33,041 bases of DNA from Deltaproteobacteria bacterium. GTDB lineage: Bacteria; Desulfobacterota; Binatia; UBA9968. The notes under the pieces are model-generated. The model was given only the letters and a program-made list of their open reading frames with translations. It ran no database searches and was not told where the DNA came from. This document shows positions 15,777 to 25,167 of the stretch, one piece after another; position 1 is the first letter of the stretch; each line of letters opens with the position of its first letter. The stretch spans positions 1 to 33,041 of the forward strand of contig JAHFAP010000011.1 of NCBI GenBank assembly GCA_023250495.1, read 5' to 3'. Made by a program: the position numbers and the translations under genes.

Positions 15777-18430
15777 CACGGCCCTACGATCGCCAGCGCG
15801 TAGCCGTCCGGCGGAAGGTAGCGATAGGCGAATTTGAGGATGTCGGTGGCGCTGACTTTTTGGATCTCATCCTGATACCGCTGCGAATAGTTGCTGCCGA
15901 AGCCGAACAGCTCGTTGGTGGTCAGATCAGCGGCCTTGGCAGCGGGAGTTTGCCTGTTGATCAGATACTGTCCGATCAGATAATTTTTGGCCCGCTCTAA
16001 TTCATCGGGCAGAATTTCTTCCTCGCGCAGCCTGCGCAGTTCGGACAACATTCCCTCTTTCATTTTTTCCACGCTGGCCGGATCGGTGGCGGCGTAGATG
16101 CCGAACGCCCCCTGAAGCGGATCATCCAGGGAAAAGGCGCCTACGGAGTAGGCCAGACCCCGTTTATCTCTCAGCTCGACAAAAAGCCTTCCGCCGATCC
16201 GTGAGAGAACCGTCTCAAGCACCTTCATGGTGAAATAGTCCGACGCTCCTTTGGCCGGCGCCGGGAAGCCGAGAACCAGGTGGGTCTGTTGGGTTTTGGC
16301 CGTTTTCTTCGCCATGCGCAGCTCGCGCCGTCCATTCTCAGGCTGCGGCAGAGAGAGCGCGGTGTTGGTTCTCTGCAGGGGAGAGAGCTTGGCGCGCAGA
16401 TATCTTAGAATATTTTCCCCATCGACATCTCCCACGACGCTAACGACCATCCGCTCCGGAGAGAAGAGCTTCCGGTACTGGGCCAGGAGATCCTCACGGC
16501 GAAAACGGATCACCTGCTCCCTCTGGCCGGAAGGATCGAGGCGGTAAGGATGATTGCGGAGAAGGGTCTGGTAAAAGAAGCGCAGGGCCTGGTCGCGAGC
16601 GCGGTCTTCCCGGTTCTTGATGCGGAGAAGAATCTCTTGCCGCTTCTTCTCCAGCTCTTGCTCCGGAAAAGTCGGGTGGAGCAAGACGTCGAGGAATATC
16701 TCCAGCCCGCTTTCTGCCTGCTGACTGGCAAAGCTCCCGCTCAGGCTGAGCGTGCTGTTGCCCGACGAGCCGCTCAGGCTCCCTCCCAGTTGCTCGACGG
16801 CGCGAATCAATTGCGATGAGGACCACTGCTTAGTTCCCTGGGTCAGCATTGCGGCGACAAAATTGTCGATGCCGTTGTCCCTCTCGTCCTCTAGGGCAAG
16901 CCCGCCAATCACTCCTGCATGCACGGTGACTACTGGAAGGCGGTGGTCTTCCTGGATGAGGATCTTGAGGCCATTGTCCAGCGTCGCCGTAAGGATCACG
17001 TCGTCCCGTTTGGCGGCGCGTGGCGGACTCTGCAGGGAGCGGCTCAGGCCGGCGATCTTCTCGGCGTCCGTGAGGTTGGCTGTCCCCTCTGGAACCAACA
17101 GTGCTACCGAGAGGCCTTCGGTCTTGAAAAAACTTTGCGCCACGGCCCGCAAATCCTCCGCCTCGAGCCGGCGAATCTCCTTAAGATAGGCCTCCGCATA
17201 GTTTGGATCGCCGTAAACCGACTCAAAGCTCCCTAGCTGGCGGGCCTGGCCCTCCAGGGTTTCCCTGGTGCGAACGAAGGTGCGCTCAAAGTTGATGTGG
17301 GCCCGGTCCAGCTCCCACGGGGTGACCAGCTCTTCGCGCAGACGATAGACCTCCTGGAGAATCGCCGTCACGGCGTCCGTCAGTTTGTCCGTTTCAAGCT
17401 GGGCCTCGATGATGAACAGACCGGGCTCTTTGGTCGAAAAGCTCGATGCCGAGACCGAATTCACGAGCCCTCTCGCGATCTTTACTTTCTCCACCAAGCG
17501 CGAGCTTTCCCCTCGGCCCAGGACGAAAGCCAGCAGATCCAGAGCCGGAGCTGCTCTGTCCTTCGCCGCAGGTATGGGAAAGCCGAGCATCAAATGGGCC
17601 TGGGTGAAGGGGCCTTTAACAACGCTGAGGCGCGGCTGACTTTGCGCCGGCTCTCGAGGGAGGCGGCGGCCCGGACGCTCGCGCCCGGGCAAAGCCGCAA
17701 ACAGCTTGCTGATCTCGTCTTTGAGCCGATCAGTCTCGAAGTTTCCCACCGCGACTAAGATCATGTTCTTTGCCGCGTACCAGCGGCGGTAAAAGCCGCT
17801 GACGACTTCCCAAGTGACGCCGTTGAGGCTCTCCGGAGTCCCGATCACTGGGCGGCCGTAGGGATGGACACGGTAGGCGGCGCTGAACAGGGCGCTGCTC
17901 ACTTGCGCGCGGGGGTTGTCCTGGCCCTGTTTCCACTCGGCCAGCACCACCTGGACCTCTCTTTTCAACTGGGTCTCATCCAGGAGGGGCAGTTGCATCA
18001 TCTGAGCCAGAGCCTTGAGGCCGCTCGCGGCGTGCGCGGCCGGCAAAACCATGTGGTAGACAGTATGGTCACGAGAGGTGAAGCCGTTAATCGTTCCTCC
18101 AAGCTTCTCGACCTCAGCGGCGAGCTTTCCGGTTCCGCTCTCGGCCGAGCCGCGGAACAGGACATGTTCCAGAAAATGGGCCACGCCCGCTTCTTCCGCG
18201 CTTTCATCCGCGCCGCCGGTTTCAACCCATAGCTGTAGGGCGACAAGGGGCGCGGAAGAGTCCTGTTTGGCGATGACCCTCAGGCCATTGGGGAGAGCGA
18301 AGGACTCCGCCCGGTCAGAGGAGGCGAGACCCGCTTGGCAAAAAAAGAGCAGGGGCAACAGGAGAAAAAACGCCAGCGTGCTGGAGAGGAAGAATCTTTT
18401 TGCGGCCGACGTGTCCACCGACTGAAACAA
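15776..18430 (-). CDS. Fused M16 zinc peptidase (active N half, inactive C half)
   Basis: This 884-residue secreted protein joins two M16 (pitrilysin/processing peptidase) units. After a signal sequence (about 11-37) the N-terminal half carries the inverted zinc motif HFLEH (85-89) with E165 exactly 76 residues after H89, as in active M16 enzymes. The C-terminal half starts near residue 480 with the same fold (VTVHAGVIGGLALED, then DNGIDNFVAAMLTQG) but lacks HxxEH. Homologues are often split in two genes, one active and one not, so this is a natural fusion. It probably degrades peptides in the periplasm. The start is TTG at 18430, which is almost at the predicted transcription start; GTG at 18418 is an alternative. 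It is convergent with the GDPD gene. Confidence 0.92.
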   Translation of the reverse strand: MFQSVDTSAAKRFFLSSTLAFFLLLPLLFFCQAGLASSDRAESFALPNGLRVIAKQDSSAPLVALQLWVETGGADESAEEAGVAHFLEHVLFRGSAESGTGKLAAEVEKLGGTINGFTSRDHTVYHMVLPAAHAASGLKALAQMMQLPLLDETQLKREVQVVLAEWKQGQDNPRAQVSSALFSAAYRVHPYGRPVIGTPESLNGVTWEVVSGFYRRWYAAKNMILVAVGNFETDRLKDEISKLFAALPGRERPGRRLPREPAQSQPRLSVVKGPFTQAHLMLGFPIPAAKDRAAPALDLLAFVLGRGESSRLVEKVKIARGLVNSVSASSFSTKEPGLFIIEAQLETDKLTDAVTAILQEVYRLREELVTPWELDRAHINFERTFVRTRETLEGQARQLGSFESVYGDPNYAEAYLKEIRRLEAEDLRAVAQSFFKTEGLSVALLVPEGTANLTDAEKIAGLSRSLQSPPRAAKRDDVILTATLDNGLKILIQEDHRLPVVTVHAGVIGGLALEDERDNGIDNFVAAMLTQGTKQWSSSQLIRAVEQLGGSLSGSSGNSTLSLSGSFASQQAESGLEIFLDVLLHPTFPEQELEKKRQEILLRIKNREDRARDQALRFFYQTLLRNHPYRLDPSGQREQVIRFRREDLLAQYRKLFSPERMVVSVVGDVDGENILRYLRAKLSPLQRTNTALSLPQPENGRRELRMAKKTAKTQQTHLVLGFPAPAKGASDYFTMKVLETVLSRIGGRLFVELRDKRGLAYSVGAFSLDDPLQGAFGIYAATDPASVEKMKEGMLSELRRLREEEILPDELERAKNYLIGQYLINRQTPAAKAADLTTNELFGFGSNYSQRYQDEIQKVSATDILKFAYRYLPPDGYALAIVGP

Positions 18431-18438
18431 TTGACCCT

Positions 18439-18467
18439 ATCGTACACACGGGGGCAACTGCCGTCAA
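18439..18467 (-). promoter_or_regulatory. Promoter of the M16 peptidase gene
   Basis: On the minus strand TTGACG (18467-18462), a 17-bp spacer and TACGAT (18444-18439) form a good sigma-70-type promoter. Transcription would begin near 18432, so the M16 message would be nearly leaderless at its TTG or have about 14 bases before GTG 18418. Its -35 lies in an inverted repeat shared with the rpsU promoter. Confidence 0.6.
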
Positions 18468-18486
18468 GTTTGGCCGTTGTTCAACT

Positions 18487-18514
18487 TGACTTGGGACACG
18501 AATCGGCTAAAATT
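18487..18514 (+). promoter_or_regulatory. Promoter of the rpsU-dnaG-rpoD operon
   Basis: TTGACT (18487-18492), a 16-bp spacer and TAAAAT (18509-18514) match sigma-70 consensus at five of six positions in each box. The start would fall near 18521, giving a leader of about 50 bases to the rpsU ATG. AACTTGAC here (18484-18491) is the perfect inverted copy of GTCAAGTT (18463-18470) in the divergent M16 promoter. Confidence 0.65.
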
Positions 18515-18570
18515 AAGTCTTTAAGGGAAAAAGGGAAAGCGTTACGGTGGAGTGGGGGTGATGCAAAGAT

Positions 18571-18768
18571 ATGACCGGAATCAGAGTCAGAGACAACGAG
18601 TCCATCGAGAGCGCTATTCGACGGTTCAAAAAGCTTTGTGAAAAGGCCGGCATACTGGCGGAGTTGCGCAAGCGCGAGCACTACGAAAAGCCCAGCGTCA
18701 AGCGCAAAAAGAAGGCGATAGCGGCGAAAAAGAGGGCCTTGCGGCGGGCCCGGAGCCACTACTTTTAG
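18571..18768 (+). CDS. rpsU: 30S ribosomal protein S21
   Basis: This 65-residue, very basic protein has the S21 pattern: [37 protein letters not shown] through about residue 42, then a lysine- and arginine-rich tail. S21 sits on the 30S platform near the anti-Shine-Dalgarno region and aids initiation. It is the first gene of the macromolecular synthesis operon, as in many bacteria, behind the promoter at 18487-18514. A purine-rich GGGGGTGAT tract about eight bases before the ATG could serve as ribosome binding site. Length is normal. Confidence 0.96.
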   Translation: MTGIRVRDNESIESAIRRFKKLCEKAGILAELRKREHYEKPSVKRKKKAIAAKKRALRRARSHYF

Positions 18769-18797
18769 GCCCGTTGCCTTGGCGCTGCGTTCACAAA

Positions 18798-19247
18798 GTG
18801 GGACTCAAGAGCGAAATTCAGGATGGCATGAAGTCGGCCTTGAAGAGCGGTGACCGGGTCACCCTCTCCACGCTGCGGCTTTTGTTGTCGGCTCTCCATA
18901 ACGAAGAGATCAAGCAGCAGCGAGAACTCAGCACGGATGAGATTCTCAGGACCGTAGCTTCTCATTGCAAGCAGAGACAGGAGTCGATCGAGTACTTTCG
19001 CAAAGGGGGAAGGACCGATTTGTTGGAGCAGGAGGAGGCGGAGCTGGCGGTCCTGCGTCGCATGCTGCCGGAGGCGCCGAGCGAGGAAGAGATCCGCGCC
19101 GCCATCCGGAGTTCCATTGAGGAGTTGGGCGCTAAGGGTATCCAGGACCTGGGAAAAGTGATGAAGCAGGTCATGCCCAAAGTCGCCGGCCGGACTGACG
19201 GCAAACGAGTCAGCGAGCTGGCCAAAGAGATATTGAGCGGTGGATGA
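18798..19247 (+). CDS. yqeY: GatB/YqeY domain protein
   Basis: This protein of 149 residues is related to the C-terminal tail domain of GatB, the tRNA-dependent amidotransferase subunit. Its own function is poorly known, although links to tRNA have been proposed. Family motifs are LKSEIQDGMKSALKSGDRVTLSTLRLLLSA (about 3-32) and DLGKVMKQVMPKVAGRTDGKRVSELAKE near the end. The start is taken as GTG 18798 because it gives the standard N-terminus; a TTG at 18774 would add eight residues that do not fit. The gene sits between rpsU and cvpA in the macromolecular synthesis operon, an arrangement seen in several phyla. Confidence 0.9.
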   Translation: MGLKSEIQDGMKSALKSGDRVTLSTLRLLLSALHNEEIKQQRELSTDEILRTVASHCKQRQESIEYFRKGGRTDLLEQEEAELAVLRRMLPEAPSEEEIRAAIRSSIEELGAKGIQDLGKVMKQVMPKVAGRTDGKRVSELAKEILSGG

Positions 19248-19309
19248 CGCGCGGGACGCCTCGACTGAGAGGCCGCGCGATCCCTTCCATCGTTGGATGT
19301 AGCCCGTCG

Positions 19310-19843
19310 GTGAATATCGTCGATCCGATCCTGCTTGTCCTTCTCGCGCTCTTTGCCCTGAGGGGCTACTCCAAAGGGCTGTTCCGTGAGGCCTTCTCTC
19401 TGCTGGGACTTTTTGTCGGCTTCATGGTGGCTGTCCGTTACGATGAACCCGTCGCTACCCTCTGGGCAGAGACCTGGAAGTCCTCGTTCATCGCTTTAAG
19501 GGCCATAACGTTTGTCGCCCTTTTCTTTGTAACCTACTTCAGCTTAAATTTGGTGGGTTGGCTTCTCGATCGCTCCGCTTCGCTCCTCTTCCTTCAAGGG
19601 ATCAATCGCATCGGGGGCATTGTGGTGGGAGTGGGGAAAGGGGCGATCATACTGGCTCTGGCGATTTTCTTCCTGAGCACGACACCGTTGCTATCGCAGA
19701 AGGCGAGGCAGGGCTTTGGTCATTCCTATCTCGCTTCCGCTCTCAGTCAGTTGGCCCAGGAGCTGGTCGGATTGGGGAGGGCCAAGCTGCTGGGGCAAAA
19801 GGACTCGCCACGGAGTGACCGTGAGGGTTTTGAATATCTTTAG
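19310..19843 (+). CDS. cvpA: CvpA family membrane protein
   Basis: This small inner-membrane protein has 177 residues. The N-terminus VNIVDPILLVLLALFALRGYSKGLFREAFSLLG matches CvpA, first known from colicin V production and since tied to envelope stress tolerance; the molecular role is unclear. Four hydrophobic segments are visible, near residues 5-20, 25-43, 60-83 and 102-124, followed by a polar C-terminal tail. GTG at 19310 is chosen as start because translation from there begins with the family pattern. An ATG at 19244 overlapping the yqeY stop by four bases would add 22 Arg/Pro-rich residues and remains possible because of that coupling. dnaG follows nine bases later. Confidence 0.85.
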   Translation: MNIVDPILLVLLALFALRGYSKGLFREAFSLLGLFVGFMVAVRYDEPVATLWAETWKSSFIALRAITFVALFFVTYFSLNLVGWLLDRSASLLFLQGINRIGGIVVGVGKGAIILALAIFFLSTTPLLSQKARQGFGHSYLASALSQLAQELVGLGRAKLLGQKDSPRSDREGFEYL

Positions 19844-21582
19844 GCGCGGCGCATGATCCCGGAAGAAAAAATCTCGCAGATCCGCGATCGCGCTTCCATC
19901 GTGGAGGTGATCTCGGATCACCTGACGCTGAAAAAGGCGGGCCGTAATTACCTGGGGCTTTGCCCGTTTCACTCGGAAAAGAGCCCTTCCTTTACGGTGA
20001 GCGAGGAAAAGGGTATCTTTCACTGCTTCGGCTGCGGCGCTGGTGGAAGCGTCTTTCATTTCCTGATGCAGTATGATCATCTGAGCTTCCCTGAGGCGGT
20101 GGAGCGCGTAGGCAGGCGCTATGGGATCGTGGTGGAGCGGCTCGAAGCGCCTGGAGCGAGGAGAGACACCGAGCAGAGAGAATCCCTCTACCGCGTCAAC
20201 GAGAGAGCTGCAGCCTATTTTCATGAGCTGCTGTTCGGCCATCCCGAGGGAAAACGCGCGTTGGAATATCTTAAGTCTCGCGGCGTGGACGATCGAGTGG
20301 CGCGGCGCTTCTATCTCGGCTACGCCCCGCAGGCGGGTCAGGGGCTGGTCGGTTTTCTAAAAAGAGAGGGGCTGTCGCTAAAAGACGCGACGCGCTTGGG
20401 GCTGATCAGCGACAGAGGGGCGGACCGCTACGGGGAAAAGTTCTTTGGCCGGCTCATCTTCCCGATTGCCGACGCTGCCGGGAAGGTCGTAGGCTTCGGT
20501 GGGAGGGTGATCGGGCAGGGCCTGCCCAAGTATCTCAACTCGTCCGAGACCCCGCTGTTTCACAAGGGAGCTACCCTGTACGGCCTGTTTCAAGCCAAGG
20601 AGACGATCCGGGAGAAAGATCGGCTGATCGTCGTGGAAGGCTACCTGGACGTGGTTGCCTTGTCTCAGTTCGGTGTCACCGACGTGGTCGCGACACTTGG
20701 AACTGCGCTCACGCCGGATCACGTGCGCATTTTGGCACGCTACACGAAAAACATTATCGCGCTGTTCGATGGGGATGAGGCGGGACGAAAGGCGGCGGCC
20801 CGGAGTTTTGAGATCTTCCTTGAAGGAGGGTTGTTGGGACGCGGCGCCTTCTTGCCCAAGGGAGAGGACCCTGACACCTTTGTCCGCTCCAACGGAAAAG
20901 AATCATTGGAGAAGATCATCGACCAGGCCGTTCCTCTTGCCGATTACTATTTTACCTGGCTGGAGGAGCGCCACGGCCGCAGCCTTGAGGGAAAAAGCCA
21001 GATCGCCCAGGAGATCAATCGGATCCTGGCAAAGGTGCGCAATCCCTTTGAAGCCGATCTACTGGTCCGGCGGGCGGTTGACATGTTGGGCATCAGGGAG
21101 AATCTGCTGCGCGCGCCGCTGCGCGCCTCGGGCGAGGCTCGGCGCCCGGCGGCTCCAGGGCCGCCCGCGAGCGCGGTTCAGTTGGAAGCCAGGGAGGACA
21201 TGGCGGAGTGCTCCTTGGTGGCCCTCATGCTTCGTTTTCCCTCGATGATTCAGCGCATGGAGCAGGAAGCGGAGCTGGAGCGGCTGGTCAGCCCGGCGTG
21301 GAACGAAGTGCTCCAGGGGATCGTGGCGCAGTGGCGGGAGCAGGGCAATGTGGATGGGGCGCGCCTGGCCCAGAGTTTTTCCCCGGAACGCGCGTCTCAG
21401 ATCGCCGGCCTGATCCTCGAAGGGGAGAAGATCGCCGAAGAGGACGCTGAAAAGATCATGGGGGATTGCATCGCCCATCTGCGCAGGAGGCAGCTCAGGA
21501 GCCTGCAGCGGGATCTCAGGCGAGCGATCCGAATCGCGGAAGAAAAAAAGGATGAGAAGACCAAAAAAGAAAGGATGCTGGA

Positions 21583-23451
<1,869 letters not shown>

Positions 23452-23512
23452 GGCGAATTTGGCTGGATGGCTCTTGCAAATGTAGCCAGAATCTGCGAGC
23501 CTTTGATTTCAA

Positions 23513-23541
23513 TTCAAAATTCATAATTCATCCTTCATAAT
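23513..23541 (+). promoter_or_regulatory. Possible tRNA promoter
   Basis: TTCAAA (23513-23518), a 17-bp spacer and CATAAT (23536-23541) would start transcription a few bases before the tRNA. The region is generally AT-rich with repeated TTCATAATT words, so chance matches are easy. No terminator for rpoD is visible upstream, so read-through from the operon is also possible. Confidence 0.3.
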
Positions 23542-23552
23542 TGTCTTTTCAC

Positions 23553-23629
23553 GGGCCCATAGCTCAGCTGGTTAGAGCCACCGGCTCATAACCGGTAGGT
23601 CCCTGGTTCGAATCCAGGTGGGCCCACCA
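23553..23629 (+). tRNA. tRNA with CAT anticodon (Ile2 or elongator Met)
   Basis: A complete 77-base cloverleaf folds here. The acceptor stem is GGGCCCA/TGGGCCC, the D stem GCTC/GAGC, and the anticodon stem ACCGG/CCGGT with loop CTCATAA and anticodon CAT at 23587-23589. The T stem is CCTGG/CCAGG with TTCGAAT loop, and CCA is encoded at 23627-23629. It lacks the mismatched first pair of initiator tRNA. C4-G69 and C5-G68 in the acceptor stem are the pairs reported as lysidine-synthetase determinants in E. coli tRNA-Ile2, which leans toward Ile2 (lysidine at position 34), but elongator Met is not excluded. Its 3' end recurs at 25106-25129. Confidence 0.95.
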
Positions 23630-23651
23630 AATTTTTGCTCCGCGAAAATTT

Positions 23652-23889
23652 AGAGCATTGGAGCATGGGACAATGGAACATTAGGCCAGTGTGACAATGC
23701 GGTCTACTGATCCATTGTTCTATTGGTCTCCGTTTTGAGACCAAGGGTCCATTCGACAATGGAACATTGGAGAATGTGTCCAATGCGGTCCACTGATCCA
23801 CTGCTCTATTGCTCGCTCGCTTTCCCCGCTTTCATTTTCTGAGCATCAGTCAAATTTCTATTGCTCTACTGCTCGCGTTTATCCGTACT
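23652..23889. repeat. Direct repeat B, left copy
   Basis: This copy pairs with 25168-25337 at a constant offset of 1516 bases. The core 23693-23797 matches 25209-25313 at 104 of 105 positions. The right copy lacks 68 bases present here (23798-23865), after which the match resumes (23866-23889, 21 of 24). It is made of short CATTGGAAC/CCATTGTTC and CCACTGATC words plus a hairpin TGGTCTC/GAGACCA. No ORF in it looks genuine. It follows the tRNA 3' end after a small AAATTTT/AAAATTT hairpin, and its distal end runs into the tail of a broken four-helix-bundle gene. Confidence 0.85.
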
Positions 23890-24045
23890 CTTAATCAGCG
23901 CTGTGAGCATCTTAGACAGAACTTCCAGCTCCGCCTTCAGATCCGCGCACTTCTCCTCGGTTATCAACTTTTCGCGTTTGCAAAGCTCCAGCACGGGTAC
24001 GCACTCGAAGGCAGACCCTCGGGCATTGAACTCGTTCAGATACAT
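23866..24045 (-). pseudogene. C-terminal remnant of a four-helix-bundle (S23-like) protein
   Basis: On the minus strand an in-frame stretch ends at TAG 23866-23868 and reads MYLNEFNARGSAFECV, then LELCKREKLITEEKCADLKAE and SKMLTALIKS. This resembles the last two helices of the four-helix-bundle protein family (also seen as ORFs in 23S rRNA intervening sequences). The family is normally about 120 residues; only about 60-70 are left. The frame remains open to about 24078 with no start and stops at a TAA there, next to the transposase fragment, so the N-terminal half is missing. I recognise the pattern but could not run a profile search. The last eight codons reappear, with the stop lost, in the other copy of repeat B (25314-25337). 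Confidence 0.6.
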
Positions 24046-24095
24046 GTGAGAAAGATTTGAGTTAAAAGGGAGGGGTTCTTAAGGAGAACCTCTCC

Positions 24096-24380
24096 ATGAC
24101 TTTCTTTGGACTGAATTGGCAATTCAACTGGGTATCTCGATACGGCAATGTCGAGCTGACACCTAAGGAGCGGGATCGGCTGAGAGCCCTAGCACTGTGG
24201 CAAGAAACTAAGGATGTAAAGCTAGTCTGTCGCACCTTCCAGATGAGCCAGGCTACTCTGTATCGGTGGCGCAAGCGCTTCAATCCTCACGATCTGGGAT
24301 CACTCAAGGAGCACTGCCGTTGCCCTAAGCACGTACGCTCTGCTCGCGACGGACCGCGCTGTCGACAGAGTTGCTTTTGA
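24096..24380 (+). pseudogene. Truncated transposase, N-terminal helix-turn-helix only
   Basis: This 94-residue ORF starts well (AAGGAG nine bases upstream of ATG) and carries a helix-turn-helix: LTPKERDRLRALALWQETKDV, then CRTFQMSQATLYRWRKRFNPHDLGSL (about 46-71) and KEHCRCPKHVR. This is the N-terminal DNA-binding part of integrase-core transposases (IS481/IS3-like helix-turn-helix families), which are normally over 300 residues with a DDE domain. After residue 81 the sequence becomes unrelated (SARDGPRCRQSCF) and stops. The stop is immediately followed by repeat A. It is either a decayed insertion sequence or a retained DNA-binding domain; the former is more likely. Confidence 0.65.
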
Positions 24381-24484
24381 ACCGAAACCGTTTCGGTTTT
24401 TGTGGGACTCCGTGGAGTGAAAGCGGGACTTTTAGGGATGATGGTGAGAGGGGCGCTTTTCTTTCCGTGCTGGTTCGAATCCAG
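24381..24484. repeat. Direct repeat A, left copy (ends in a tRNA T-arm)
   Basis: This 104-base copy aligns without gaps to 25017-25120 (offset 636) with 94 identities; all ten differences are transitions. It begins in the base after the transposase-fragment stop with a terminator-like hairpin (AAACCG/CGGTTT followed by T residues) and ends with 15 bases identical to the T-arm of the tRNA at 23603-23617. Beyond that, similarity to the tRNA ends and an AACCTTTTTTAAGGT palindrome follows. Confidence 0.85.
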
Positions 24485-24518
24485 AACCTTTTTTAAGGTA
24501 CCCCCCTCTCGGTCTTAT

Positions 24519-24533
24519 TGCGTCGGTAACGCA
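24519..24533. promoter_or_regulatory. Inverted repeat upstream of hicB (possible operator)
   Basis: TGCGT-CGGTA-ACGCA is a perfect 5-bp inverted repeat 43 bases before hicB. HicB or HicAB complexes repress their own promoters at such sites in several systems, but this HicB is short and has no visible DNA-binding domain, so the assignment is speculative. Confidence 0.25.
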
Positions 24534-24576
24534 TCCTATGGTATTGTCCACTTGAACGAACCGACAGGAAAAATCC

Positions 24577-24792
24577 ATGGCTCACAAATACCTGGTCACT
24601 CTGACTCAAGGGGAAGACGGTTACATCGTGGCAGAGTGCCCCTCCCTTCCGGGATGTGTCTCTCAGGGAAAGAGCCGCGAAGAGGCCCTTAAGAACATCC
24701 AGGAGGCCATCGAGGGGATTGTTGAAGTCCGCAAGGCCCAGGATCTTCCTATACCTTCCCCTGACATCGTAGAGATCAGCGTAGCCGCTTAA
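24577..24792 (+). CDS. hicB: HicB-family antitoxin
   Basis: This 71-residue antitoxin has the HicB degenerate RNase H fold: YLVTLTQGEDGYIVAECPSLPGCVSQGKSREEALKNIQEAIEGIV covers about residues 5-49. It neutralises HicA by covering its active site. It is the short type without a C-terminal ribbon-helix-helix or helix-turn-helix DNA-binding domain, so autoregulation may need another factor. AGGA lies about eight bases before the ATG. The stop overlaps the hicA start by one base (TAATG). Order is antitoxin first. The pair lies between the two copies of repeat A. Confidence 0.92.
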   Translation: MAHKYLVTLTQGEDGYIVAECPSLPGCVSQGKSREEALKNIQEAIEGIVEVRKAQDLPIPSPDIVEISVAA

Positions 24793-25010
24793 TGGCCTCG
24801 CTCCCCGTCATCTCGGGCCGAGAGGCGGTCAAGGCATTCCAAAAGCTAGGTTTTCTTTTCCATCACCAGAGAGGAAGCCACATAATTCTCTACCACGCTA
24901 ACGGGCGGCATCTCTCCGTCCCAGATCACAAAGAACTCGACCGGGGAACTTTGAGAGCACTCATCCGCGGGGCTGGCGTCACGGTGGATGAGTTTGTAAA
25001 GCTGCTCTAG
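24792..25010 (+). CDS. hicA: HicA-family toxin (mRNA interferase)
   Basis: This 72-residue toxin has a double-stranded RNA-binding-like fold. The family pattern is complete: SGREAVKAFQKLGF (8-21), RGSHIILYH with catalytic H30 (27-35), then LSVPDHKELDRGTLRALIRGAGVTVDEFVKLL to the end. HicA cleaves mRNA and stops growth when free of HicB. Both genes look intact, so the system is probably functional even though it sits among broken mobile genes. A terminator-like hairpin at the start of repeat A (25021-25035) lies about ten bases beyond the stop. Confidence 0.93.
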   Translation: MASLPVISGREAVKAFQKLGFLFHHQRGSHIILYHANGRHLSVPDHKELDRGTLRALIRGAGVTVDEFVKLL

Positions 25011-25016
25011 CGAAAG

Positions 25017-25120
25017 ACCGAAACCGTTTCGGTTTTTGTGGGGCTTCGTAGGGTAAAAGCGGGACTTTTGGGGATGACGGTAAGAGAGGCGCTTTTCTTT
25101 CCGTGCTGGTTCGAATCCGG
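25017..25120. repeat. Direct repeat A, right copy
   Basis: This copy matches 24381-24484 at 94 of 104 positions without gaps, transitions only. It begins six bases after the hicA stop with a possible hicA terminator hairpin and ends in the tRNA-like T-arm. Here, unlike the left copy, the tRNA similarity continues through the acceptor arm to 25129. Confidence 0.85.
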
Positions 25121-25129
25121 GTGGGCCCA
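25106..25129 (+). other. Duplicate of the tRNA 3' end (att-like)
   Basis: These 24 bases match the tRNA T-arm and 3' acceptor strand (23603-23626) at 23 positions, ending in GTGGGCCCA. No tRNA body precedes it, so it is not a gene. A repeated tRNA 3' end bounding inserted DNA is the standard mark of tyrosine-recombinase integration at tRNA genes. A strong terminator follows, as is usual after a tRNA, which suggests this may be the ancestral 3' end displaced by insertion. Confidence 0.8.
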
Positions 25130-25130
25130 G

Positions 25131-25166
25131 AAAATAAAAAGCCCGGGTTCCCGGGTTTTTTATTTT
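25131..25166. terminator. Strong bidirectional terminator
   Basis: AAAATAAAAAG-CCCGGG-TT-CCCGGG-TTTTTTATTTT folds into one continuous stem with GC core 25142-25155 and a T-run on either strand. It occupies the same place relative to the tRNA-like 3' end and repeat B as the weaker AAATTTT/AAAATTT hairpin (about 23630-23651) does after the real tRNA. Confidence 0.85.
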
Positions 25167-25167
25167 C

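Noticed and set aside
23652-23806. CRISPR-like array of short repeats in repeat B
   Set aside because: Short words recur irregularly with no constant repeat length or unique spacers.
23809-24060. Plus-strand ORF of 83 codons downstream of the tRNA
   Set aside because: It covers the minus-strand four-helix-bundle remnant and repeat B, has no ribosome site and no recognisable protein pattern.
24381-25120. Repeat A as an integron attC site
   Set aside because: The cassette-like placement is suggestive, but the attC core triplets and overall imperfect palindrome are missing and no integron integrase is present.
25056-25129. Second complete tRNA gene ending at 25129
   Set aside because: Only the T-arm and acceptor 3' strand are tRNA-like; no matching 5' acceptor strand, D-arm or anticodon arm can be folded.
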